Assembly (NCBI GenBank): GCA_037178975.1
Contig: JASJZH010000002.1
Span: 558,001-622,000, forward strand
Length of the DNA: 64,000 nucleotides
DNA from: Oscheius tipulae
Taxonomy: Eukaryota; Nematoda; Chromadorea; Rhabditida; Rhabditidae
Direction of reading: 5' to 3'
Of the stretch, positions 33,184-43,299 are shown piece by piece; position 1 is the stretch's first letter, and each line of letters begins with the position of its first letter. Under the pieces are notes generated by a model. The model had not been told where the DNA came from. It made no database searches and worked only from the letters and a program-made list of their open reading frames with translations. The translations under genes and the position numbers were made by a program.

Positions 33184-34919
33184 TTAGACTCCGCGATACT
33201 TGTTCTCGTAGTCCTGTTTCAGCTTCTTGATCTGCTCCCAGTCTTCCTCAGTCGGCAGGCCGGCCTTCTTGTCGATGTAGTCGCTCTTGGGAAGGCCGTA
33301 GAGCTCTTCCAAGGACATTAGACGCGACCAGTGGGGATAGAGGGGCTTCCCGGCCGGTGTCAAGTCATCCTGCCACTCTTTTTTGGCTCTAAATTTAAGA
33401 AAATCGACCGAAAATGAGTTAGACGGACTCTGTAATGACTTTCTCGACGTATTTCTCCGGGTCGAAGGCATTGAGCTCGGCCAGATGGCCTTTCATGCGC
33501 TTGACGTACTCGCGTTCGGCACGGAGCTTCTTCTCCCGATGGTACTTCTGGTATTTGAAGAAGTCACGGTCGTAGCGCTTTCTCCTGGAAGAGGAAGGAA
33601 ATTACAAGAATCATAGGTGATTTGGAGCTGGAAACTCAAAAAAAACCAAACAAGTTTATAGGAGTCGTGGGAGATAGCAAAAATGTACTGTCTCGGGATT
33701 ATGGAAAGTTTGGAACATGTGTTTATTGATTAAAGTTGAGTAGGAACCAGATTTTTGACGATAAGTGACAACAAAAAACGAATGCTTGAGGTCGTTTACG
33801 CATTCGAGGAGAATAACACAATTGAACCACTAGTTTGCTAGAATGGAAGTCAAGCCGGCATTTCGTTTACACAATTGTTTAAATCTGATTTTCGATACGA
33901 ATATGGATTAGTGTTGCTTTAGCGAGCTTTCCGTGGGAAACTAGAGAAAGGTATGCGTCACGTTTGTGGAAGCTTCCATCGATTGTCAAATGTTTTTCAC
34001 ACCTAAATCGATGACTAACTGCTATGTTTACGATACTTCCTGCATCTGAAGATGGCTTTTTTTTTACGTAGGCTAGTGTTTTCTGACAATATTTCCTGTT
34101 TTTGGCTGAAAAACAAGCTGATCACTCAATATAGTCTCATCAAAAGGTAGGCCAAAAAATAGGTAAAAGTGTGGCATTAACTGGGATCCAAATATTGCCA
34201 GCAAAAAAACCTCATTTGAATCGCCTTATGCAGTTTAGGATACCGAAACGTACAGCTATCGCTAAACTGTAAGCGATCTTTCTTTTGAGCAGGCCATAAT
34301 AATAGCCTCTCTTCAAAAAAGTGAAACAGACAGCCTACCTCTTATGTTTCTTCATCTTCTTTCGCCTAATGGTCAGCAGTCGTGGAGAGAGATGCATCGC
34401 GACGGGTGGAATGAACGACGGGGCTTTTATTTCTGGCTGAAAATTTAACAAAATGGTCCAGTAAGTCCATTGAAGCTACCTTATTCGTTTCGGGATCCAT
34501 CCTCTCCAGAATTTGGTGAAGAGTCGGCGGGGGAGCAGCAATCGGGGCTCTGTTCAATGTTGGGAGTGAATAAACCTGCAATTTTCTGCAGTTTTTCAGT
34601 GACGTAACATTAGCACCTGTCTTGCATTGTCCAGAGCTGGAAGATAGATGGAATTTCCGCCAGAGGAATGATTTACCGACGTTGTGGGATTATCTGAACC
34701 ATTTTGGTGTAGCAAAATGAATTTGTACCTAAAATTGACTGGATATTTCTGGGCGGAGGCACATTCGGTACGATTAGGGAGCTCGAGGGGGTCGAATTGA
34801 AGCCTAAACGTAGAATAGCATAAAAAAATGGGGAGAAACTGACTGTGAAAGGACTTGCCGACGGATAGACGAGAATAGCTTTTGCAAAGCGAGGAGACGA
34901 CGCGATTCATCGTCGACAT
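33184..34919 (-). CDS. AURKAIP1: Mitochondrial small ribosomal subunit protein mS38 (AURKAIP1/Cox24 type)
   Basis: Seven exons (34919-34844, 34803-34729, 34693-34617, 34575-34480, 34436-34339, 33584-33429, 33388-33184) give about 260 residues. The N-terminus (MSTMNRVVSSLCKSYSRLSV) is a basic presequence. The diagnostic mS38 segment is LLTIRRKKMKKHKRRKRYDR, followed by a long basic helix, as in AURKAIP1. About 70 further residues (KPLYPHWSRLMSLEELYGLP region) extend past the usual end; they are in frame across a good intron and look genuine. mS38 binds the decoding region of the mitochondrial 28S subunit. The 33585-34338 intron shows no recognised element. Confidence 0.8.
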
Positions 34920-35274
34920 CGGGTCATGCAGGCTGAAATTAACGCATTTGACAATTTTTGACGACAAAGATGGTGCAATTGGGGAAGAAAACTGCGGTAA
35001 ACGGACCTGGACGAGGGAAGAGACTGATTGACTATTTCTGTACGCAAGTTTGCGTCAAAGGGCGCCAGCTTACCGTAATTTGGTTCAAAAATCTTTTCAC
35101 TGTTTTCTTTATAATCTTCTATTTTTTGTTAGTTTTGAATGTTTTTCTCTTTAAAAATAGTTCCAAAAGCTCCACAACAACCCACATATCACAAGAATAT
35201 GCTCTGACTTGCTTTACACCGATTTTCTCTCACTTTACAAGCTTCCCCACTAATTTCTCTTTTTCAGCCAAGAA

Positions 35275-35878
35275 ATGACCCTCCCGTCGTCCAGCCAAGC
35301 TTCTAACAGTGCACTCGGCGTGCTGCAGCAGCTGGAAGAGACCAGAGTCAGTCCAAATGTTCTTTTCTTCAAAAAAAACATCTGTTTAGATCCAACGAGA
35401 GTTGGCAATAGCCCAACTTCTGGAGAGAAGACGTAAAGCTTACAAGGTATAAACCCTCTCTCAACGTATTATCAACCTGATTTCAGTTGGCAGAAGAGCG
35501 AGAAAAACTGAATTGGAGTGCTTCTGGAGGCCTTGTGACGACTCTTCTCTCAGCTCTGAGCTCCTATCACCACAAGTAAGCCTATTCCTTTGCTTATTTC
35601 TAAAAAAAAATTGTAGAAATCTGCTCCATCTACTGCCAATAGTCCCCATCGCGACGTATCTCGGCTATAAGATGCACTTCTGCTATGGGAGCAAGATTGC
35701 TGTCGTTGAAAGTAGGACTTTTCTTCCAGTTTTTATCAAATGTTTCCCAGAAAAAGCCTTGGAAATGGTCCACGACGGTGAACAGTATTCTCACGGTACG
35801 ATTTCAGTCGAAGATGTGCGAAAACGCATCCAGGAGACGAAACAGCGGAAAGCGGAAGAAGAAATTTTCTCGTTTTAG
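35275..35878 (+). CDS. Plasminogen-receptor-KT-like (PLGRKT) paralogue 1
   Basis: Five exons (35275-35346, 35390-35446, 35487-35575, 35617-35711, 35751-35878), about 146 residues, the normal PLGRKT length. The N-terminal charged helix (RELAIAQLLERRRKAYKLAE) is followed by two hydrophobic segments; the second, LLHLLPIVPIATYLGYKMHF then CYGS, matches LVPIVPLSFILTYQYDLGYG of PLGRKT. Members are small, mostly mitochondrial or plasma-membrane proteins of uncertain core function. It is more diverged than its downstream neighbour and has a different C-terminus (VRKRIQETKQRKAEEE). Confidence 0.65.
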
Positions 35879-36022
35879 TCGTTTTTTTTTGTTATTTTTA
35901 GGCCTGTTTTCAGTTGATGAATCGCTATTTTTTTCGGTAATTTTACTATGGATATGCTTGTTGACTGCAAGAGGTTATTTGTGAACAAGTTTAATTGAAG
36001 AATCTATGCTCAGGATCCAAAA

Positions 36023-36871
36023 ATGGGACAGAAATCGTCCAGCCATGCTATCGCGCTAGAAGACGTCAATTCCTTAAAAAAATTTGCTGATGAGCGGGTA
36101 ATTCCTTTATTATTTCATAAAAACCTCTAGATTCAGCTAGAAGAAGAGATCACCCTCCAAAATATAAAATTCGAGCAGAAAATGGCTTCGAGGCTGGCCG
36201 AGCGCCGTGAGCAGTTCTCCTGGGAGCTGATGGCTGCCGGCACGATGACGGCCATCCTATTTTTTGCCGGATCCGTTTACAAGAGGAAAGATCTCGTGAT
36301 CCCGATTGCGCCACTGATCATGGGAGTAGGATACCGATATGATGCAGCCTACGGTACACAGTCTAACGTTTTACGAGGTTCGTTTGTGGAAAATTATAGA
36401 TTTTTGAGCATTTTGTTCTTCTGGTAAATTAGCGCTTCCTTTCTTAGTAAAATCGGATAAGAAAACCCAGTCGAGTCGTTCTTTTCGCTGCAATATGCTC
36501 AAACAATAAGTTTGAATTCCTCGCACTTTTGTACATAGTTCAAAACGATCTTATTCGTTTTCCTTCTCTATATTTCTACGGGTTTTCTAGCATAATTATT
36601 ATTCTTACGTGCAACCAAGGTTATAAGAAGGTTCTTTGAAAGAAATCAATTGCTAAAATAAGTATTTTAATCGAATTTTAGATAAAATCTCATCGGGTCA
36701 GAGCCACCCACTATTTGAAATTTTCAATCAAAAAGACTTCATATGCTCATACTAACAATTTTTGTTCCAGAATCCGCCGAGAAGCTCCTTCGAGAGGACA
36801 GCCACCGTTTCCAGCCCGTCGGCGGTCCTCTGACCCTGGCCCAAGTAGATGCCTTTAGACAGCGACTATAG
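36023..36871 (+). CDS. PLGRKT: Plasminogen-receptor-KT-like (PLGRKT) paralogue 2
   Basis: Exons 36023-36097, 36131-36377 and 36771-36871 give about 140 residues. The start MGQKSSSHAI resembles the myristoylation-type MG start of the family. The helix RLAERREQFSWELMAAGTMT, the membrane segments, LVIPIAPLIMGVGYRYD with AAYG, and the ESAEKLLREDSHRF tail follow human PLGRKT closely. It begins 144 bases after paralogue 1 ends, on the same strand, so the two may be co-transcribed. Confidence 0.8.
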
Positions 36872-38825
36872 AGCCTATAAACTAGTTTTTGTAGTCACTT
36901 TTCCACTCTCCAGGGGGCTCCCGAAATGGACAGAGAGACGAAGAAATAGGTCTCTCTGATCGTAATCGATAAGAGACGCAGCTAGTCAAAATGTCCTTGT
37001 CCAGACTAATGTGCCGTGTACGCGACAAGTCTCTTCGCTTTCTCTGTCTCTATCTTTTACAGCCTGGCCAGTGAATTTGTTGATCGATTTCTTGCATGTT
37101 TTCCTGACCTGAAGAAGAGTCAGCCTCAACAAACAGAGGGTGATAAGATTGGGGGAGAAGCTGTTGGTGACGACGACCTGAAGAGTGACCAGCTGCTGTA
37201 CCAGCAAAAGAAAGGCTAGAAGAGATGGGAGTCTTCACCAAATTTAAGGTCAGTCATTTGTGTATTCCTCCGTTCTTGGCGTCCCTAGTCTTCTACAATT
37301 TGCTCTAATATTCCCTTTGTTGTATCGATTACTAGAATTGTTTGAGGTTTGGGCTTTGAATCTCTGCTCGGAGAGTTTTTGAATTATTAGGCTGACCGAT
37401 TTACAGGTTCCAATTATCTCAGTTTCAATAAGCTTGTCTAGTCAGAAGCTAGAAAGCTCCGCTCCGGCTCGTTTGTCCTAAAAGTAACCACGACTCCACA
37501 AACGTCATAATTGTTGCCATATAGCGCATTTGGGACGGGGAATTTGTATATACCACTCTCTGATCTTTTGATATGGTCTGTTCAATAATAATTGAGCATT
37601 TTTCAAACCGTCGCGACTAAAAAGCAGCGAAAATGTCGAAAACCAAAACAGAAGTTCGAAAATGTCCAAAACTTTCGCAACACCTCTCTTCCTTCCCGTC
37701 ACTCTGACCTCCCAGCTGTGTCCACACTTTGTTTTTTCCTCAATAATATCAGCGCACTATTATCTTTCGAGTATCAGGGCGGTCTCCTGACTCACACAGC
37801 TCCAGAGAGCTGTTCAAATAACGGGTTGGGGAAAAGTTTGGCCACAGCCATGCGTGTTGCCATCCCGTCTCGTCGTCGTCTTGAACTCATTTTGGACTAT
37901 TTGAACAGGGTGAGTGTAGAGGTGATCATGCCTGTCAATTCACATCATAAACAGGAGGGGGAACATGCGAAAATGTAGCAATCGATCCGCTGCGATAGCC
38001 ATCTCATTTTCCACGTTTGAACGACCTCGTACTGGGAGGCAAATGTCCGATTTTGTCAACAAAGTGAAGGACATTTGTACTGTCCGAAAACTGTCGGTCT
38101 CTCCATATCTATGTCCCTATCACTGCCCTGTCACAGTCCATAACACTCACTGTCTCACTGTCCCTATCACTCTCAATATCTCTCTGTCACTATCCCTTTG
38201 ACTGTCCCTGTCTCTGTCACGGACTCTTTCTCTGTTCCGGCCACTGTCATTTTCTGCATCACCGTTTCGTTGTCTCTTTCCCTGTCTCTGTTCCTCTCCC
38301 TGCTTCTGTCCCTCTGCCCAGTTGACTCACCGTGACAAGATCTACTTGACCTGTTCTTTCAAAACAGACCCATTGACGTCAGAGCTCATCCATTACCGAC
38401 CCGAAATTGACAGAGAGCTGACCTTGACAGTGACTCATCTCTATGTTTCTCATTTGCATTCGTTTCCGCTCTTTCTCGCTCTCTCTCTTACGCTGGGTCC
38501 ATCCCGACAAACTTTTTTTCTTCCGCCCAGCTGCCGGGCGGCAGACCTCTCAAATCTCGGGTCGCTCTCGCTCTCACACACACACGCTGTGAACACTTAT
38601 TTGTTTGAACAACTGCCGCAATTTCTTGACTTTGCTGCTTTATTCCAATCTATCTTATGAGTAGGTTTAATCTGTCTCTGTCGCTACCTCTCTCCCTGTC
38701 TTTTTGTCTCCCTCCTTTTCTGCTTCTCTGTTTCTCTGCGCATCTGTCCCTCTGTCTCTCTGCTTCTCTGCCTCTGTGTGTCTCTGTCATTCTGTCTCTC
38801 TGTCTCATCTCTCTCTTTCCAGAAA
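36872..38825 (+). other. Region with unresolved exons
   Basis: A short protein (about 36991-37219: MSLSRLMCRVRD spliced to a frame ending KSDQLLYQQKKG) is plausible. Directly after it, 37225-37248 reads MGVFTKFK and then a GTCAGT donor, a likely first exon of another gene. Later open pieces with good splice edges are about 37770-37910 (GLGKSLATAMRVAIPSRRRL, then LELILDYLNR) and 38322-38425 (LTHRDKIYLTCSFKTDPLTS). They join in phase, but I recognise no family. 38100-38300 and 38660-38820 are CTGTCTCT-type repeat. Confidence 0.35.
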
Positions 38826-39640
38826 ATGTCCTTCCTGGAGAAAATGTTCAAAGGGGGTCGTAAGCGCAAGGCACCTGTCAGTGACTCCCAGCAAGCCATA
38901 GACAATCTGAAGGAGATGGAAGAGCTCCTGGTTAGGAAGCAGCTGTTTCTGGAGGAAAAAGTTCAAAACGTGAGTCTGTCCACTGTAAGTGTCATTCGAC
39001 TGTTTAGGAGCTTGTACTGGCCAAAAAGTACGGAAAGTCGAACCAGAGACAGGCTCTGGCAGCTTTGAGACGGAAGAAGATTCATGAGCTGGACTTGGAG
39101 AAAGTGGACTCGGTAATTAGAGTTCTAGAAAGACATTGACAGTGACAGTTCAGATGCTGATGAAGTTGGAGGGGCAGAGGACAGCTTTGGAGAATGCCGG
39201 TCACAATGTTGCGGTCATGAAGGTGTTGGAGTACACAAACAAGGTTCTCAAAGGAGCTAATAAAAATCTGGATATCGACAAGGTGAGACTGACAGTGACA
39301 ATAATAGACAGTGAAAGAAATAGAGACAGAGACAGAGAGTCTTAAGCCTACTGAGCCCCTTGTTCAGGTTAACGACATCATGGACGAGATCAGTGAAGGC
39401 CTGGCCGTTTCCGACGAGGTGGCAGCTGCCATCTCTCGACCCATTGACCAGGTGGCCGATGAAGATGAGCTCATGTCCGAACTGATGGAGCTCGAAGCCG
39501 AGAAGAAATCTGAAGTTCCCGCTGTCCCTGTCCCTCTTCCCAAGGTCCCTCATGGTCCTCTGACACGCTCCAAATCTCGAGAACTCTCTCGAAAGGACTC
39601 AGAAATGGCTGAGCTGCAGCAGTGGGCAGCTGCTAACTAA
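38826..39640 (+). CDS. CHMP4: ESCRT-III subunit CHMP4/Snf7
   Basis: Four exons (38826-38969, 39008-39112, 39154-39282, 39368-39640) give about 216 residues, standard for CHMP4. The N-terminal FLEKMFKGGRKRK and AIDNLKEMEELLVRKQLFLE, the central ALAALRRKKIHELDLEKVD, NAGHNVAVMKVLEYTNKVLK, and the MDEISEGLAVSDEVAAAISR helix are as in Snf7. The acidic DEDELMSELMELEAE segment and the C-terminal SEMAELQQWAA (Alix/Bro1-binding helix) complete the family. Snf7 polymerises on membranes to drive multivesicular-body formation and scission. Introns contain TGACAG repeats; AATAAA near 39681. Confidence 0.95.
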
Positions 39641-39823
39641 TTTTTCATGACAATCTCTTTTTTTCCTAATTGTACAAAAAATAAAAGTTTTCTTAGTTTT
39701 TGAGACTCAGACAGAGACTTCAGACAGGGACATAGAGGCAAAGAGACAAAGACATAACGGAGCGACGGAGAGTAAGGGAGAAACAGATTGCTTGAAAACT
39801 TGACACATCCAAAAAATTTTGTT

Positions 39824-41120
39824 TCAAAAATGACAAAAGGGTCCTAGACAATAGTAGCTAAACGGATATTTTTGTAGCCTCGTCATACCGCTCAATGATT
39901 TCTTGAACATTTCGACTCTCCTGGTACGAGGTCCCATTTGGAAGATTGTTCCTCCGAGTTCCAGTCCGGATCCATTATCGTAACGCAACTGGTAGTAGGG
40001 GGAAATGTTGGTTCTGGAGACGGAAATATGACTGGCAAGGAAGCCTGTGATATAGACATCATCGACCTAGAGAGACAGAGAGACAGTCCTGATATTGTCT
40101 GCTGCTCACCCAGTAGAAAGGAACTTGCTCTGAAGCCTTGACTATTCTCCTGGCTCCTTCTCTGTTAATCAGATAGGCTATTCCGCTGCAGTAGTCAGGG
40201 TAGACTGTACCGTTGAAGACCTTTGGATGGACGTACCTGAACTCAGATGTTAGGATATAGAAACAGAGTGAGTGACAGTGACAGGCTAGTAGTACACTTA
40301 CCATTTGCTAGACGGGTTCCTTTGGATCTCCATTCTTTTCCAGACCAGACATAGAATCTGTCCAGAGCTATCTTCCAGATCTTTGGATAGGGCTGCTACC
40401 TGGTAGTCATTCGTGGGAGACAGAGGGACAGAGACTGACCTTGTCTATTCTCCACCCAACGTCGTCGTCTATTTTGAGCAGTACTGTACTATCTGGACAA
40501 TTTGCGGAAAAGTAGGAGAGGTGAGAGAGTTGCTGAACATGGGTGAGGAAGAGACGGAGAGACAGAGAGACTCAGAGACAGAGGCAAAGAAGAAGAGAGA
40601 CCTACCTTTAGTGAAATGTTCCTGTAACTGTCCACATAGTCTCCCAGGAGAATGTCTCCATGCCAGCTTGCTTCTTCCTTCACTTCTTTCAAATCTTTGA
40701 GTCTACCTCTATGATTAGGATTCAATCCAACAGGGAACAGTATCTTGTAGCGGTACTGAACAAGTAATGTACTGTCACTGCCTCTAACCTTTCTGGTGAA
40801 CTGGGAGCTACCATATGTAGATCGATAGAAATCTCTAATCTGGTAGTCATCGTGTCGGGTATGCACGACTACCAGAAAATCTAGTAGGGAACAAAAGTTG
40901 GAGGATGGTTTGAGAAGAACGGAACTGTCAGGTGTCTGAAGAAAAGTCACTGTCACTCTCTCCCTTCCTGCTTCACCTGTATCAGTAGTTTTTTCCCTAG
41001 TAACCGAAGAATTCTATTGGGTGAAGCATCCAACAAGAAGAAAATTAGTATAACTGTACAGCATAGAACGAATATAGAAGGACCACTGTGGCTGAGAATA
41101 TTTCTTCGTCTGACTATCAT
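39824..41120 (-). CDS. Beta-1,3-galactosyltransferase-like enzyme (GT31)
   Basis: Seven exons (41120-40977, 40935-40789, 40755-40606, 40532-40440, 40399-40302, 40236-40110, 40066-39824) give about 333 residues; an upstream in-frame ATG at 41213 would add 31. A type-II membrane anchor (PSIFVLCCTVILIFFLLDA) leads to a Golgi-lumenal domain. GT31 landmarks are FLVVVHTRHDDYQIRDFYRS, the DxD-type VLLKIDDDVGW, PDYCSGIAYLINREGAR and VDDVYITGFLA (EDVyxG motif). It should transfer galactose or N-acetylhexosamine from UDP-sugar onto glycans. The intron 40756-40788 is only 33 bases. It ends tail-to-tail 184 bases from CHMP4. Confidence 0.85.
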
Positions 41121-41213
41121 AATAAAGCAGAAATGACTTTCGCGCGGGCTCCCATGGATATAAAGAGAGGGGAGAGGCGTCTCTTGACCAACAGCTCGGG
41201 CTCGTGAGCTCAT

Positions 41214-41663
41214 TTAGAATCAGGCGAACAAATATGGGTGAATACCGACGTGGCAGGGTGACCGAGAGACAACTTCTGTCTCTCTGGTTTTCTCCCTCTT
41301 TCTCTCTGTCTTTCTGTTTTTCTGTCTCCGGTGTTCTGTCATTCTGTCTCCTGTTTCTCTGCACTACTGAGACTAGAACATTCATTACAAGAGATCACCG
41401 AACAAATAAGTTTTGCAAAGATACCAGTGTGGTTGTGATGAAAATAAAGTTGTTCATTCAGTACCCGCTTGGCTAATAAGTATCGCAAATGTCAGCAGGT
41501 ACTTTCAAGAAGAATTTTCCTGCTTGTCTATCTCATTAATGGTCTGAACCATCATGCTGCTGGCCGTTACAGCGACAGAAGGTTCTGGACTGACTTCGTT
41601 ACTGCTACTGAAGCGAATATTGAAGGTGCCTTCGGCAACCTCATGGAGTGGCTAAAGCAAAAA
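41214..41663. other. Intergenic, simple repeats
   Basis: TCTGTCTCT-type tract at about 41275-41360; AATAAA near 41445. No supported gene; the long plus-strand frame at 41469-41864 is antisense to the last DRAM-like exon. Confidence 0.4.
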
Positions 41664-42509
41664 TTAGTTGTGGCTCTGTATGGGAATTACCGGTGGAAGA
41701 CCATGTCTGATGTACCGTCTCTTGTTCCTCAAATAGGTGCGGAGCTTGAAGACGCTGAAGACCATCATGGTCTCAGTACAGATCAGAACAGGGGCGATGA
41801 AGAGAGTAACTCGGGCAGCTTGGTCTCCTTCATCGAGGTGAATCGTCTGGAAATGTACTGGTAAGATCACACAATGTCTCTGTCTCTCTGTCTCTTTGTC
41901 CCTCTGTCTCACTGTTTACCTGATCAGCCACCAACTCTCCAACAGCAATCAATGAAGTGATTGCTTCTAAAGCGATCAAAAAGCAGTGATACAGAATGAA
42001 TGGAATGGATAAGGAGCACTGAAATTGCTCTGTTCATTAGCTCCCGATTCGAGTACTCACATCAGTGTTTTGTACAGAATGAAGAAGAGCAATATGTACC
42101 AGAATCCCGCTCATGGCATAGATCACAAATCCGGTGATAGCAATCACATCGAACGTGGTGTCATAGAGGGCCCAAGGGAAGAAGGAGATCCCGGCTCCGA
42201 AGGAGCCCACAATAGCCAGGAGACCTAAAAAGTGCTGATTTTCGGTTCGGAGAGCAGTTCTTACCAAAGAGGGCGTTGAAAATTGATACATATTTGATGT
42301 GGACAACGGCCAGAACCAAATAGTCCGGATGATTTTCTCGGAACTCGGTCGTCTCTCGGCTCCGGTCCATGTACGTATCTCTGGAAACGGAATAGTAGTT
42401 CAGTGGGGTAGTGGAAAGAAGAGAAGTGGTTTTCTAGAGGGTACGGCACCTGTCCTCTCGCGAACAGATTGAATAAAAGCAGACGGAGGCCCTTTTTGCA
42501 CGCGTGTAT
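41664..42509 (-). CDS. DRAM/TMEM150 (Frag1/Sfk1) family membrane protein, 5' exons unresolved
   Basis: Five in-phase exons (42509-42450, 42380-42265, 42224-42061, 42018-41920, 41846-41664) encode four or more membrane helices: VHIKYVSIFNALFGLLAIVG, DTTFDVIAITGFVIYAMSGI, PFILYHCFLIALEAITSLIA and VTLFIAPVLICTETMMVFSV, ending in a basic tail. Helix spacing and the short polar loops follow the DRAM/TMEM150 family, which affects autophagy and phosphoinositide signalling. The N-terminal part probably lies in 43040-43280 (a hydrophobic stretch and FPRLPQP loop are visible) across an intron holding composite repeat A, but phases could not be closed. Confidence 0.6.
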
Positions 42510-42649
42510 CTAAGAAATGAAGGTGATGTTGAAAAGATGGGGATCGGATCAGATCCATTCTGAGAAACAGGGGATGATCTGGAGAACGGATTGAGTTAAA
42601 GAGGGCGTCTGGAACAGTGGACAGAGAGACAGAGACACGACACGTGCTA

Positions 42650-43016
42650 ACAGAAAACAATAAATTGTGAACTGTAAAATGAAAACAAGCAGCAGTACGA
42701 TGTTCACCGCGCTCGAGAATCCTATCAACCGCTAAGAAACTTTTTTCACTTGTAGGGATCAAACCTTCCTATTACTGCGCGCTAAACGCGCTAACCACTT
42801 GGCCTTTTGGACAAATTTTTCTGAGACGGTACGGGTGCGCCTCTTTCGATTTCTATGGCCTAATGCTTAACATGCTTGTCTGCAGTTTAAACGTCCTCGA
42901 GGGCTGTTGTTTCGATCCCCGCAGGTGTCAAACTTTACAAACCTAGAACGATGAGCACGATTCCACAATGCTTTTCATCATTTAGAACTCCGAAAACGGG
43001 TTTCTCAACAGAGAAA
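42650..43016. repeat. Composite repeat copy A with two opposed tRNA-like parts
   Basis: Begins GCTAACAGAAAACAATAAAT. A minus-strand tRNA-like part (42756-42815: GCCAAGTGGTTAGCGCG, then GGTTTGATCCC) is followed by a plus-strand part (42858-42935: GGCCTAATGCTTAACATG, then TTTCGATCCCCGC), and a tail with CGATTCCACAATGCTTTTC and CTCCGAAAACGGGTTTCTC. Matches B (47080), C (49262) and D (54012). Confidence 0.8.
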
Positions 43017-43299
43017 CAGAGACAGAACCGACTTCTTGCGTCAGTAGCCTATTGGCTGAGGAAGTCGAGGGAAGTTGTTCTCGAATGAGAAATTGATGAA
43101 AGAAGTGGTCGAGGAGATTCCCCGAATTTTACCAAAAATGCTAACGGCAGAAAATAAAACATAGACTAGAATAAAACAGTTAGTCTTTCTGCACCTGTCA
43201 GTCCAGCTGACCCCGATCGGAGCAAATGAAGAGAGTCGTGATTGCTGTAAAGAAAGCGCTAGCAAGAAATCTCCTGGCATGGTAATTAGTTATCTTGTT

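Noticed and set aside
34958..35278. 106-codon plus-strand frame upstream of the PLGRKT pair
   Set aside because: AT-rich with a low-complexity hydrophobic second half; no splice connection to the gene at 35275 and no homology recognised.
41783..41857. Alternative short last exon for the DRAM-like gene (acceptor at 41858)
   Set aside because: Also in phase, but it ends in a polar stretch; the acceptor at 41847 restores a final membrane helix expected for the family.
41469..41864. 131-codon plus-strand open frame
   Set aside because: Largely antisense to the last exon of the DRAM-like gene, which has a membrane helix and good splice signals.
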